Assembly: GCF_014931565.1 (NCBI RefSeq)
Contig: NZ_CP063353.1
Coordinates: 1,860,001 to 1,924,000 of the forward strand
Length of the DNA: 64,000 nt
Direction of reading: 5' to 3'
From: Clostridium sp. 'deep sea'
GTDB taxonomy: Bacteria; Bacillota; UBA994; PWPR01
Shown: positions 28,310-37,372 of the stretch, piece by piece
Layout: each line of letters starts with the position of its first letter
Position numbering within the stretch: the first letter of the stretch is position 1
Notes under the pieces: generated by a model
Databases searched by the model: none
Told to the model about the DNA's origin: nothing
Seen by the model: the letters and a program-made list of their open reading frames with translations, nothing else
Made by a program: the position numbers and the translations under genes

Positions 28310-29723
28310 AAATCACGTTCAAAAGGTTAAGAACGAAGTATATACAGAAGTTGCGAAACTGGCATTTTCAGATGAATTGGAGGATAAGAAGGCAGATATA
28401 TCAAAAGTAATTGATCCAGGCCCCAACCCCAGGTTTAGATGCTGTATTTATCATGAAAGAGCGGTTACCAATGAACGGGTTAAATCGAGCATCTCAGGCA
28501 TAAATGAAAGCAGCAACATAATTGATATTCTGGACAGTGCCTGTGATGGATGTCAGGTGAACCGATATGCCGTTTCAGATTTATGCAGGGGATGCATATC
28601 CCACAGATGTCAGCAAAGCTGCCCAGTTGGTGCAATAAGCATTGTCAACAATAAAGCTCTGATTGACAGTGAAAAATGCATTGAATGCGGGAGGTGCAAG
28701 GCTGCCTGTCCGTATGACGCAATTGCGGATATTTTGCGTCCGTGTATGAGGGTGTGCCCTACTGGCGCTATCACCGTCACTGCAAACAACCAGGCTCAAA
28801 TAGATGAAAAAAAATGTATTCAGTGCGGAGCATGTGTCTACATTTGTCCCTTCGGTGCAGCTCAGGATAAATCTCAAATTGTTCAAGTTATTGAACAGTT
28901 AAAAAAGCCTGATACGCCCGTTATTGCGATGGTTGCACCTGCTCTTGCCGACTCCTTTGGATATACAGAGGTGGGCAAAGTTGTAAGTGCCATAAAGAGC
29001 ATCGGCTTCAAGGATGTTGTTGAGGTGGCACTGGGTGCAGATATGATTATTCAGCATGAAACACGTGAATTTCTAGAGGTGCTAAAAGAAGACGGCGTCA
29101 TGACCAGCTCGTGTTGCCCAGCTTTTGTAAGCTACATTAATAAAAAATACCCTGAGCTGAGTAAGTATATCTCAAAATCAGTCTCTCCCATGATAGCGTC
29201 TGCCTTGCTGATTAAATCAGTTGAGCCAAACAGTAAAGTTGTGTTTTTTGGGCCCTGTGTAGCTAAAAAGGAAGAGATGAAAGGCAGCTGCGTTGATTAT
29301 GTATTAACATTTGAAGAACTCAGCGGAATGATCGACCTAGATAAAATTGATGACTTCGAGCCCTCCCCACTCGATAATGCATCGTATTTCGGCAGAAGAT
29401 TTGCAGCCACCGGTGGTGTTGCGGGAGCAATCCAAAACGAACTAAAAGACCGTGACGATATAAGTCCTTTTCAAGTTATTGTTTGTGATGGCTTTGCAGA
29501 AATTGATAAGACTCTAAGACTGCTAAAAGCAGGAAAGATTAAACGGGCTTTCATTGAGGGCATGGCTTGTAAAGGCGGCTGTGTTAAAGGTCCCGTTAGC
29601 ATTCACTACGGAAAGACCAACAAAAAAGCATTGGAGAAGTATTGCAGCCAAGCTACGGAAGAAAGTCCAGATACCGCAGTGAGAATTATTTCTACCGCTG
29701 AGATTCCGCTAGACAGGCAATAA
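28296..29723 (+). CDS. [FeFe] hydrogenase, group B type
   Basis: 475 aa. N-terminal cysteine-rich part: CDGCQVNRYAVSDLCRGC, CQQSCPVGAI, CIECGRCKAACPYDAI, CMRVCPTGAI, CIQCGACVYICPFGA (several 4Fe-4S clusters). The catalytic domain has all three H-cluster motifs: L1 TSSCCPAF near 270, L2 FFGPCVAKK near 320, L3 EGMACKGGCVKGP near 422. It lacks the NuoG-like 2Fe-2S domain of group A enzymes. It should interconvert protons and hydrogen using ferredoxin. Maturases HydEFG are not in this window. The start overlaps the phosphatase gene. Confidence 0.9.
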   Translation: MRVFENHVQKVKNEVYTEVAKLAFSDELEDKKADISKVIDPGPNPRFRCCIYHERAVTNERVKSSISGINESSNIIDILDSACDGCQVNRYAVSDLCRGCISHRCQQSCPVGAISIVNNKALIDSEKCIECGRCKAACPYDAIADILRPCMRVCPTGAITVTANNQAQIDEKKCIQCGACVYICPFGAAQDKSQIVQVIEQLKKPDTPVIAMVAPALADSFGYTEVGKVVSAIKSIGFKDVVEVALGADMIIQHETREFLEVLKEDGVMTSSCCPAFVSYINKKYPELSKYISKSVSPMIASALLIKSVEPNSKVVFFGPCVAKKEEMKGSCVDYVLTFEELSGMIDLDKIDDFEPSPLDNASYFGRRFAATGGVAGAIQNELKDRDDISPFQVIVCDGFAEIDKTLRLLKAGKIKRAFIEGMACKGGCVKGPVSIHYGKTNKKALEKYCSQATEESPDTAVRIISTAEIPLDRQ

Positions 29724-29779
29724 AAAGTGTCGTTTTGCAGTTTTCACAAACTGAAAGAAAGAGTTTTACTACCTGTATA

Positions 29780-29826
29780 AAAAAGGGCTGGTTGTTTCGT
29801 ACCTAAACGAGACAACCAGCCCTTAT
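29780..29826 (+). terminator. Terminator of the hydrogenase operon
   Basis: AAGGGCTGGTTGT and ACAACCAGCCCTT form a long stem that extends inward (TTCG/CGAG). It lies about 55 bases after the last hydrogenase stop codon. The T-tract is short, but the A-tract before it suits the opposite strand too. Confidence 0.85.
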
Positions 29827-30102
29827 TGAGAGCCTTCCAGACTTATTATCAATCATTATACTTTCACAGTAAACATTACATTATCTTCTTAATCAGTTTC
29901 ATTGATATGTGCACAGCCTCTATAATATAAAGAGAGATGTTTTCTTATAATGTAAACAAGATACTAAAAAATATTCTATTAGATAAGTGAAATACAAAAT
30001 AATAAAATAAGTAATATCTTAAAACCTACCTTAAAAGCATGTTATAATATTCCATATAATGTACATAGTTAAATATAATTACTTTATACAAGGGGATATC
30101 AT

Positions 30103-31302
30103 ATGAAAAAAATAATTTTCTTATTATTAATAGTTGTCTTTATTGGGTGTTTTTCTGCCTGTGATAAAAACACCCAGTTACCAGCTTTTCTTGAAAGAAT
30201 TAATGAAATGAGCAATGAGGATTTATTAACAGAATTTCATATAGCTCATGCCGAACATGTTTGTAATATTTTTGCTGACTTTCTCTTTAAAACACCTTTA
30301 GACTTAACAACAGAAACTCTATATGGATTTTTTATTGAGAGAATGGATGCAATAGATCCTGAATGTAATTTATGCCAAACATGGTATAATTATAATGATA
30401 ATAATCTTCATATCCCAATTAGTGATATAGAGAAAATACTTAGCACTTATCTAATAGAGTATAATTTCAGTCCAGAAGAAATTAAGAACTATGACAAAAA
30501 TTCAAACTCTATAATAACCCCTACCATAACTGGTTGGGGTGGTTATTTTACAGGTAATATCTTAAGTAAGCAACTTATAGATAATATTTTAACTTTGGAA
30601 GTAGAGTTTTATTGTGATATGTCCTATCCCTATAGGGGTATAAAGACATACACAATTTTAATCGAAGAAAATGGGTATAAGTTCTTATCTGTAACCGAAA
30701 AAGAAAAGCAAGGAGATAGCTTAAATGACCAAATTACTTATATAAATTCTCTTACAGAAAAAGAATTGTTAAAATATTTGGGTCTAGAACTACTAGAAAT
30801 ACATACTAATGGTAAGTTATTATTTAATAATCCTTTAGAGCTCTCCAATGATATGTTATATAGGATATTTTCTGAAAGGGAAAGTACTGATATCAAGATA
30901 TTCCATGATATAAAATATTGGTACACTGATCATAATAGATACTATAATGTACCTTTTCATGAAGTAAAACGTGTTCTTGATAGATATTTTTGTGAATATA
31001 ACTTTGACACTGCTACTTATGCTGATTATGATCCAAAAAAAGATTTAATAATTAAGAGATCTAATACCGCTCATTTTATGTTACCTGACGACTCTGGTAT
31101 AAGAGGTAAAATTATTAATCGAAATATTAAAGATAATATTCTAACACTTGAAATTGAGTTTTATGATACAAAAGAATATACACTATTTAAAAGCGTTAAG
31201 CTTTATGATGCCTTTGACAAATTTGAGTTCCTTTACACTAAAGTTTATGAAATACTTTTAGAAGAAGATGGTTATAAGTTTTTATCAGTTGTTGAAAATT
31301 AA
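30103..31302 (+). CDS. Lipoprotein with two internal repeats, unknown family
   Basis: 399 aa. Signal peptide with lipobox FSAC (Cys20). The mature part is two copies of a ~180-residue unit. Copy 1: INEMSNEDLLTEF ... IPISDIEKILSTYLIEYNF ... LIDNILTLEVEFY ... YTILIEENGYKFLSVTEK. Copy 2: INSLTEKELLKYL ... VPFHEVKRVLDRYFCEYNF ... IKDNILTLEIEFY ... YEILLEEDGYKFLSVVEN. The repeats keep order and spacing, so this is a true tandem duplication. I do not recognise the fold or function. RBS AGGGG precedes ATG 30103; it has its own terminator. Confidence 0.7.
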   Translation: MKKIIFLLLIVVFIGCFSACDKNTQLPAFLERINEMSNEDLLTEFHIAHAEHVCNIFADFLFKTPLDLTTETLYGFFIERMDAIDPECNLCQTWYNYNDNNLHIPISDIEKILSTYLIEYNFSPEEIKNYDKNSNSIITPTITGWGGYFTGNILSKQLIDNILTLEVEFYCDMSYPYRGIKTYTILIEENGYKFLSVTEKEKQGDSLNDQITYINSLTEKELLKYLGLELLEIHTNGKLLFNNPLELSNDMLYRIFSERESTDIKIFHDIKYWYTDHNRYYNVPFHEVKRVLDRYFCEYNFDTATYADYDPKKDLIIKRSNTAHFMLPDDSGIRGKIINRNIKDNILTLEIEFYDTKEYTLFKSVKLYDAFDKFEFLYTKVYEILLEEDGYKFLSVVEN

Positions 31303-31312
31303 TTATTCAGTA

Positions 31313-31352
31313 AAAAAGCGGTTTTGGAACTATGTTTAAAACCGCTTTTTTA
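31313..31352 (+). terminator. Terminator of the two-repeat lipoprotein gene
   Basis: AAAAAAGCGGTTTT and AAAACCGCTTTTTT form a perfect stem with a T-tract, 11 bases after the stop codon. Confidence 0.92.
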
Positions 31353-31364
31353 GTACTTAGTTCT

Positions 31365-31424
31365 AAAAAAATACATTGATAAGTCTGGTGTTTTACGTAT
31401 AGTACGCTTCTTAGTGATATTATG
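31365..31424. repeat. Left copy of an island-flanking repeat
   Basis: Contains TGATAAGTCTGGTGTTT preceded by a run of A and ATA, and later TTAGTGATATTATGT. The same two blocks occur in the same order at 59681-59757 (TGATAAGTCCGGTGTTT; TTAATGATATTATAT). Between these two copies lies the island-like region 31.4-59.7 kb. Confidence 0.5.
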
Positions 31425-31497
31425 TTAAGAAATATTGATATATAAGTATAGTATGTTAGTTGTACTCTTAAAATAAAAATAATAAAGATTTCATGAT

Positions 31498-32580
31498 TTA
31501 ATTATAATTATAGAATTCATCTAAAGTATGTAGTTTAAGCTGTATATGCATCTTAGGAGGTTCAAGGTATTTTTTTATATCATTAAACACTATTTCAATT
31601 TCTTTTAAATCTGAATCTGTATATATAAAAGAGTAAACTCCATATTTTCTATAGTAGTCCTTATGTTTTCTCATTTCTTTTTCAAAATTTTTCTTTGCCT
31701 CTTCATTAACTTGCTTTTGAGTTTTTCCCTTAATTCCACCCAAGTATCCATGTGATGACCAAGGAGATAGCTCAAATCCATATTTATCTAATGTATAAGG
31801 GTTAATCACAGTAAAATCAAGTCTATATCTGTGTCTTCTCTCAATACCTCCATATCTAAACTCTGGAATTAACAACGGTACATCTTTTGGATTTTCACTA
31901 TTTTCCACAAGTTCACAGTATAATTTTGCAATATTCTTTTCATATTTTGACCCTGAACTTCTTACTAGAACATTTTTGAAAAAATTCATATAATACTCTA
32001 CATTATCAAAAGTAATTTTATCATCTTCCTGAGGTATTACTAACCCTGTTTCAAGTATATGGCCAATAGTAAAATAGTTTGCTTTGAATTTTCTTATTTC
32101 ACTACCATCATTTTCCCATGCTCCATCTCTAAATCTAGGAGACACTAATAATCCATAATTTGCATTTTCCTGTCCTATCCATATAGTAGCCTCTTCTGGC
32201 CTAGGTCTAACTTTCGATAACTGTTCATACTTCCGTAAAAAGGTCCGTTCTAAAAATAATGTTACATAATTCATAACAACTTTATTATTTTGCATATACT
32301 TTAATAGCTTATAGTTATTACTCTGTTCTTTAGAACAACAGTTATCTAGGTAGTGCATAAGCCCATCAAGCCATAATGAAATATATTGCTCTGGAGTTTT
32401 AATAACTTCATGTCTAACATCGTAAAAATCTGCATGCTTACCACCTATCTTTGCGTTTAACGATAGCTTGTTATTATATCCTGTGATTTCAAGTACCTGA
32501 TCAACAATTTCATTTAACTCATCTGTAATTTCTTTGATTCTTTTGTTTCTAATAGTTTTTCTTCTATCTTTTTTAGCCAT
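31498..32580 (-). CDS. Conserved-looking protein of the restriction-like cluster, possible nuclease
   Basis: 360 aa; the start at 32580 (MAKKDRRKTIRN) is preferred over an upstream ATG because GGAAGG lies 7 bases before it. Blocks that look strongly constrained: WIGQENANYGLLVSPRFRDG, YFTIGHILETGLVIP, LLIPEFRYGG and HRYRLDFTVINPYT followed by GFELSPWSSHG. The HRYRLDF...YGFEL pairing recalls a PD-(D/E)XK core (Asp on one strand, Glu on the next), but the expected lysine is missing, so this is tentative. It is downstream of the methylase/HsdS-like gene on the same strand (250-base gap). Confidence 0.55.
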   Translation of the reverse strand: MAKKDRRKTIRNKRIKEITDELNEIVDQVLEITGYNNKLSLNAKIGGKHADFYDVRHEVIKTPEQYISLWLDGLMHYLDNCCSKEQSNNYKLLKYMQNNKVVMNYVTLFLERTFLRKYEQLSKVRPRPEEATIWIGQENANYGLLVSPRFRDGAWENDGSEIRKFKANYFTIGHILETGLVIPQEDDKITFDNVEYYMNFFKNVLVRSSGSKYEKNIAKLYCELVENSENPKDVPLLIPEFRYGGIERRHRYRLDFTVINPYTLDKYGFELSPWSSHGYLGGIKGKTQKQVNEEAKKNFEKEMRKHKDYYRKYGVYSFIYTDSDLKEIEIVFNDIKKYLEPPKMHIQLKLHTLDEFYNYN

Positions 32581-32828
32581 TTCCTTTCCTTCCATATAAT
32601 TTCATCTATTATAATAAAAACTGTTATACACATATATGATTAATAACTATTTTTGCTCTCACTATACCATGACAGTGTAATTTTCAACATTTTTCTTTTG
32701 TGCTATAGAGTCTTATATATGAATCAATATACTTATTAGTTAACATATATCTTGTTCTTAAAATAATATGCCCTTCACTAGAAAAAGTATTGTATTGAGG
32801 TTGATATTAACAATGTAAAATGTATACC

Positions 32829-34622
32829 TTAAAGCCTATGAAGATTCAAAGCTTTTATAATTTTAGTATTATTTCCATGATACTCTTGATTAGCTTTTTT
32901 TATCATCTGCTTAAGCTCCATTTCGTTCCTCTTTATTCTCTCGCCTAAAGATTGTAATGTTACAGTATCATAATTAGGAACTAATATATTAGCAAGCTTT
33001 TTGGCGTTTATAACTTTAATTGTAGTTCCTGATGTGATGTTCTCTAGAACAAGCTTACCAATGTCACTTTCAAGATATTTTACTAGTACATACGGATTAT
33101 ACTTATCTGGATTTATCCTTATAATAGTTAAGTTAACTGAAATAAATGATTTTTTATAATCTTCCGGAACTACAATCATTCTTAATAATGTACCACGTGT
33201 TGTAATGATAATATCTCCTGCTTTAATATCATATTTACCACACCAATTTATTTTTTTTTCTCTTATTTTTTCAGTATCGTCATATAAAATGTCATTATCT
33301 TGAATATTCTTAACATTTAAATAATAATGAGTTGGATCTTGCTTTAATGTCTTCATATCTTTACTGCTTATTTGAACACCAGGTAACACTTTAGCTACTT
33401 CTTTTAATGTCAATCCATTTTTAAGTCTTTTGTCAATTATCTTTGAATTAATATAATAGTTAGGTATTAGATTACAATTATTCTCTAAAACTTTATAAGT
33501 ATCAATTATTGTACTAAAACCTTCAATTTCATTGCCTAGTTTAATACAGCTTATTATTTTTGTTAAAACATCTTTAGGTATGGTATTTTGCCTTCTGTTT
33601 TTTCGTAGAAACTCTTTTGAAGCATTAATAAAAATTATTGTATTTTTTCTATTACTTCTTTTATTGTTATTAAAAAGTATTATTGCTGTTTCAATAGCAG
33701 TGTTTGAGTATAAGCTATTTGGTAATTGAATTACAGCCTCAATTTTGTCGTCATTTACAATTCCTTTACGAATGATTTCATCTCTAGTTCTGAATAGCGC
33801 ACCTGTTGTTGTAGTAACAACGGCTTTACCCATATCTTTTAATGTATACAATGCTAATTGATAATTTGCCCAATCAATTGCCTGTTTTTTTGGCACTCCA
33901 TAAGAAAGTACTTCGTTTCGATATAATTGCTTGTTAAACGAGAAAGGGGCATCCATAAAGACAAAATCAAATTGATGTTTCTTAACATTGCTAAAATCAT
34001 ATACATCTTTATTGTGAAAGCAGTATCCTTGAATTTCATTAACAGTCATTAATAATTGAGATATTAAATATGTTTCACGATTAATTTCCTCTCCATATAA
34101 GCATATATCATAGTTGCTAAATATTTGCTTTAATCTCAAAGAAATACTACCAATACCTGTGAAATAATCTGCCACTTTTAGTCCTTCTTCAGGTTCTACT
34201 AATTGAATCATTATTTCCTTAATTGAATCAGGAGTAACAAATAGATCATCATCTAAATCAATTTCAGTAAGAAGATGATTTATCATGTATTTAACATCTT
34301 GTGCAGATAGACTATAATAATGATTTAGTGTATTAAATATTTCTCGAATCACATTATAATTATCTTTTTTATAACCAATTTTTTCTATTAACAATGTTGT
34401 TAATACTCCATTTAAATGAGTATAGGTTTGCTCAATATCCTTAACTACGTAAAGTAAACTATTTTTAAAGTTATTCCCTACGTCAAGAATAATTGCGTCA
34501 TAAAACATGAACCATTTTATTAATAGGATACTTGAAATAACATTCCTACTATCATGACTACTAACTATTCCTCTTAGTTTATCTTCCATCTCATACAATA
34601 ACCTCTCGTACATGTTATACAT
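32829..34622 (-). CDS. N6-adenine DNA methylase fused to an HsdS-like half (altered motif IV)
   Basis: 597 aa from ATG 34622, chosen because AAGGA lies 7 bases upstream. The N-terminal ~340 residues follow the HsdM plan: LFVTPDSIKEIMIQLVEP before motif I (VADYFTGIGSISLRL, near 152) and a motif IV position that reads FMDAPFSF (near 224) instead of NPPF/Y. The C-terminal ~220 residues look like one HsdS half: VAKVLPGVQISSKDM, IKAGDIIITTRGTLLR, SGTTIKVINAKKLANILVPN and a coiled coil. So it resembles an M-S fusion. The DAPF sequence suggests reduced or absent methylation, or a role in DNA recognition only. Its helicase partner could be at 35504-37372. Confidence 0.8.
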   Translation of the reverse strand: MYNMYERLLYEMEDKLRGIVSSHDSRNVISSILLIKWFMFYDAIILDVGNNFKNSLLYVVKDIEQTYTHLNGVLTTLLIEKIGYKKDNYNVIREIFNTLNHYYSLSAQDVKYMINHLLTEIDLDDDLFVTPDSIKEIMIQLVEPEEGLKVADYFTGIGSISLRLKQIFSNYDICLYGEEINRETYLISQLLMTVNEIQGYCFHNKDVYDFSNVKKHQFDFVFMDAPFSFNKQLYRNEVLSYGVPKKQAIDWANYQLALYTLKDMGKAVVTTTTGALFRTRDEIIRKGIVNDDKIEAVIQLPNSLYSNTAIETAIILFNNNKRSNRKNTIIFINASKEFLRKNRRQNTIPKDVLTKIISCIKLGNEIEGFSTIIDTYKVLENNCNLIPNYYINSKIIDKRLKNGLTLKEVAKVLPGVQISSKDMKTLKQDPTHYYLNVKNIQDNDILYDDTEKIREKKINWCGKYDIKAGDIIITTRGTLLRMIVVPEDYKKSFISVNLTIIRINPDKYNPYVLVKYLESDIGKLVLENITSGTTIKVINAKKLANILVPNYDTVTLQSLGERIKRNEMELKQMIKKANQEYHGNNTKIIKALNLHRL

Positions 34623-34709
34623 ATAACCATCCTTTCTATGTATGCACATAATTAAATATTATTTTTATTAAAAATAAGCAGATTAACTGCTCTTGATATA
34701 AGACTATCA

Positions 34710-34749
34710 AACTTTATTATGTATGTCAATACATAATAAAGTTTTTTTT
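34710..34749 (+). terminator. Strong plus-strand hairpin with T8 tract upstream of the methylase gene
   Basis: AAACTTTATTATGTAT and ATACATAATAAAGTTT form a perfect 16-bp stem around GTCA, followed by eight T on the plus strand. No plus-strand gene lies upstream, so it faces antisense traffic toward the 35 kb genes or is a relic. Confidence 0.75.
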
Positions 34750-34886
34750 GAGATTGTATATTATGAGTTCTAGTATATTTTCGTAGATATAATAATAACT
34801 AGTAGAGGTCACTCAATTCTTGTATAAGTATTATTAATTAAGTTATCATTTTACTCAGCTAACATACTCCCCTCATTTACGATCTC

Positions 34887-34952
34887 TTAATTGTTTATGT
34901 TTTACGGGTGCATAACTCCCGACACTAATGACAAGTGTACTCCGTTTGCGTC
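34887..34952 (-). pseudogene. tmRNA remnant d
   Basis: Aligns with ssrA from the region 5' of the tag toward the 5' end: TTAATTGTTTATGTTTTACG, then CATAACTCCCGACAC versus CATAATTCCCGACAC, then CTCCG and GCGTC versus CTCCA and CCGTC in ssrA. Same strand as ssrA. It lies between the helicase/110 aa pair and the methylase gene. It lacks the 3' half and acceptor stem. Confidence 0.75.
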
Positions 34953-35028
34953 TTAAAATTATCCAATACCTTTAAAATCTTTATGCAGTTAGCTCTATAA
35001 TCTATAACCTTCAACCATATCAAACAAC

Positions 35029-35057
35029 AAAAGACCCTACTAAGAGAAGGATCTTTC
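35029..35057 (-). terminator. Terminator of the helicase operon
   Basis: AAAGACCCT and AGGATCTTT form a 9-bp stem with one mismatch, followed on the minus strand by a short T run, about 80 bases after the stop of the 110 aa gene. Confidence 0.6.
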
Positions 35058-35136
35058 AATTTAATACTAGTTATCCGTATCAGTATAAATAACACAATAT
35101 ATTATTTTAACTTATAATATACTTGATTTACCCAGT

Positions 35137-35469
35137 TTACATTGCTCTCTTACATACTTTGTTACTATCCATCATATCCATAATATAGTTGCCAGTTTCA
35201 ATATTAATTTCATAATCCCTATCAAACAATAATTTAGTTTCTTTATCGTCTATTGAGTATAAAGAAAGAAGGCAATCGTTTGAATCAAAAACATAATGGA
35301 ACTCTATATCTTTATAACTTTCTTCATATACAATGATGCACTTAATTCCATCATTATGCTTATAAAAACTTACAGACTTATAATTTTCAACTTTAATATT
35401 ATCAACTAACCAATATGGATGTACTTGTGTAGATGTCATAAGTTCAATTAATTTATTTAATGAATTCAT
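35137..35469 (-). CDS. Small protein following the helicase gene, unknown
   Basis: 110 aa. GAGGTG precedes the ATG with good spacing, and it follows the helicase gene by 34 bases on the same strand, so it is a real operon member. It is acidic and mostly beta-strand-like (SVSFYKHNDGIKCIIVYEES, FHYVFDSNDCLLSLYSIDD), with no membrane segment. It could be an immunity or accessory subunit of the restriction-like cluster, but no family was recognised. Confidence 0.65.
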   Translation of the reverse strand: MNSLNKLIELMTSTQVHPYWLVDNIKVENYKSVSFYKHNDGIKCIIVYEESYKDIEFHYVFDSNDCLLSLYSIDDKETKLLFDRDYEINIETGNYIMDMMDSNKVCKRAM

Positions 35470-35503
35470 ATTTTCACCTCAAGTATATTATAGTACACAT
35501 CTA

Positions 35504-37372
35504 TTATTTTTTATAGTGTTTCAATGTTAATAAAATAAATTCTTTTAAATCATCTAAATAATTCCACGCACGTTCGAAATCACTAATTACCCATTTATCT
35601 CTTGACCGATTAATATATTGTTTTAGATGTTGATTAAAGTATATAGCTAACATAGCAGAATTGTCAAATTTTGGATCTCTACCTATCCATGAAAAATTCT
35701 TGATAAATAATTTACATCCTTGGATATCTCTACCCTTAAGATTTAGATTAAGGCTTGATATAATACTTGGAACATAATTATACCTTATTGTATCATCTAA
35801 AGTACTATGATTGAATTTCCTAAGTAAATCTGGTCTAAGTATTTTTTTATCTTTTTTATTAAGGATGTTATAAATCTTGATAGCAGTTTCTTGATCTGTT
35901 TTATTTTCTTCCATAATCCTTTTGATTTCTTCTTCGTATAACTGATTCCTTTGCTTTACATTCTCTTGGATATCGTCATTAAAATAATCCCTAATTGTTA
36001 ATGTACCATAACCAGTTTCTTTTGCTTCACCAAAGTCAATCACATTTCCTTGATTTATAGAATTTCCTTCGTTATCTATATTAGTAATTAAATCATCAAT
36101 TTCTTTAAGGTGTTTAATAATTTCTGCTTCTTGTACTTCTTTTTGATATAATTCCCATAGCTTATGTAAGTAAAGATTATTGTGAGATATAATGCATGCT
36201 ACATTATCATCTTTATCACTAATTTCATCATCTGGGATAACTCTAAGTAGACGTCCAACAAACTGGGAATATGGTAACAAGCTTCTAAATGGTCTAAAGA
36301 TAGCACCTATGGATAAATACTTATGATCAAAGCCCTCAGACAGCATATGTACATTTACAATTACATCAATTCTATGATTCTCTAAATCACTTAAAATCTC
36401 ATTTTTTACATTCTTATTTAAGTCACTATGGATTACTTTTGCTCTTAAATTATATTCTCTATATATTTCACATACTTCTTCAGCATGTTTCATACTACAT
36501 GCAACAGCAATAATCTTATGAGGAACATCTGATTTATCTCTCTTCTCTTGAAGCATGCTAATACTAGCTTCTACAACACTTCTTGAGCAATCATTACTAT
36601 ATGCCACAGATCTAGATATCCATTCTGAATCTTTCAAATCTAACCGATAGATTTCATCAACTGTATATTGTCGACCTTCCTCTTCAATAGTCAAATATAA
36701 TTTATCTGGTACGTATGTTATGTCTTTTAACTGTTTAACATATCCTTCTTCCATAGCTTGTCCTAGAGTATATCTATATATTAGTTCTCCAGCTATTTCA
36801 GAATCATCAGACCTAAAAGGTGTAGCAGTTACTTTTAACACCTTTGCATCTAAAAAATAATTACACGTTTCAACCCATGTTTTAGCTGGAGAATGGTGAG
36901 CTTCATCAATTATTATCATATCGAAAAAATCTCTTGGTAATCTATTAATTAAAGAATTATCAAGGCGTTGTTGCAGTTTTTGAATGTTTATGATTACAAT
37001 ATCCGCTATACACAGTTCTTCAAAAGTAGTTTTACTGTCATATACTATTAAAGAAGGTAAATCATTTGGATTTTCAATTACTTTATACTTTAAATAAAAA
37101 TTATGAGGGTTACTTGGATCTAGCGATTTTTCTAAACCATCCCTAATAGTTGTCTGGGGAGCAATTATGAGTACTTTCTTTTCAGAAATATTGTATGGAG
37201 CTATAGCCATTAAACCAGTTTTACCAACACCAGTTGGAAGTACAATTAACGCATGCTTATCTTTTTTTTCTGATACAAAATGATTATTAAGTCTTATATA
37301 ACCATATTTTTGAGGCTTTCGTAAATAAGGGTTATCATTAATTTTTACTTCAGTAGAAATAAAATAGCTCAT
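35504..37372 (-). CDS. SF2 DEAD/DEAH-box helicase, restriction-subunit type
   Basis: 622 aa. Helicase motifs in order: Walker A LPTGVGKTG (46-53), motif Ia LIIAPQTTIRD, motif II IIIDEAHHS (near 155), motif III KVTATPFR, a helicase-C domain with VNVHMLSEGFD and motif VI YSQFVGRLLR (near 375). The C-terminal ~200 residues have no recognised domain (LIKHLKEIDDLITN ... KDKKILRPDLLRKFNH) and no nuclease motif. This is the architecture of the motor subunit of type III/type I-like restriction systems. RBS AGGAGGG precedes ATG 37372. With the 110 aa gene it forms an operon; the methylase fusion downstream may complete the system. Confidence 0.88.
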   Translation of the reverse strand: MSYFISTEVKINDNPYLRKPQKYGYIRLNNHFVSEKKDKHALIVLPTGVGKTGLMAIAPYNISEKKVLIIAPQTTIRDGLEKSLDPSNPHNFYLKYKVIENPNDLPSLIVYDSKTTFEELCIADIVIINIQKLQQRLDNSLINRLPRDFFDMIIIDEAHHSPAKTWVETCNYFLDAKVLKVTATPFRSDDSEIAGELIYRYTLGQAMEEGYVKQLKDITYVPDKLYLTIEEEGRQYTVDEIYRLDLKDSEWISRSVAYSNDCSRSVVEASISMLQEKRDKSDVPHKIIAVACSMKHAEEVCEIYREYNLRAKVIHSDLNKNVKNEILSDLENHRIDVIVNVHMLSEGFDHKYLSIGAIFRPFRSLLPYSQFVGRLLRVIPDDEISDKDDNVACIISHNNLYLHKLWELYQKEVQEAEIIKHLKEIDDLITNIDNEGNSINQGNVIDFGEAKETGYGTLTIRDYFNDDIQENVKQRNQLYEEEIKRIMEENKTDQETAIKIYNILNKKDKKILRPDLLRKFNHSTLDDTIRYNYVPSIISSLNLNLKGRDIQGCKLFIKNFSWIGRDPKFDNSAMLAIYFNQHLKQYINRSRDKWVISDFERAWNYLDDLKEFILLTLKHYKK

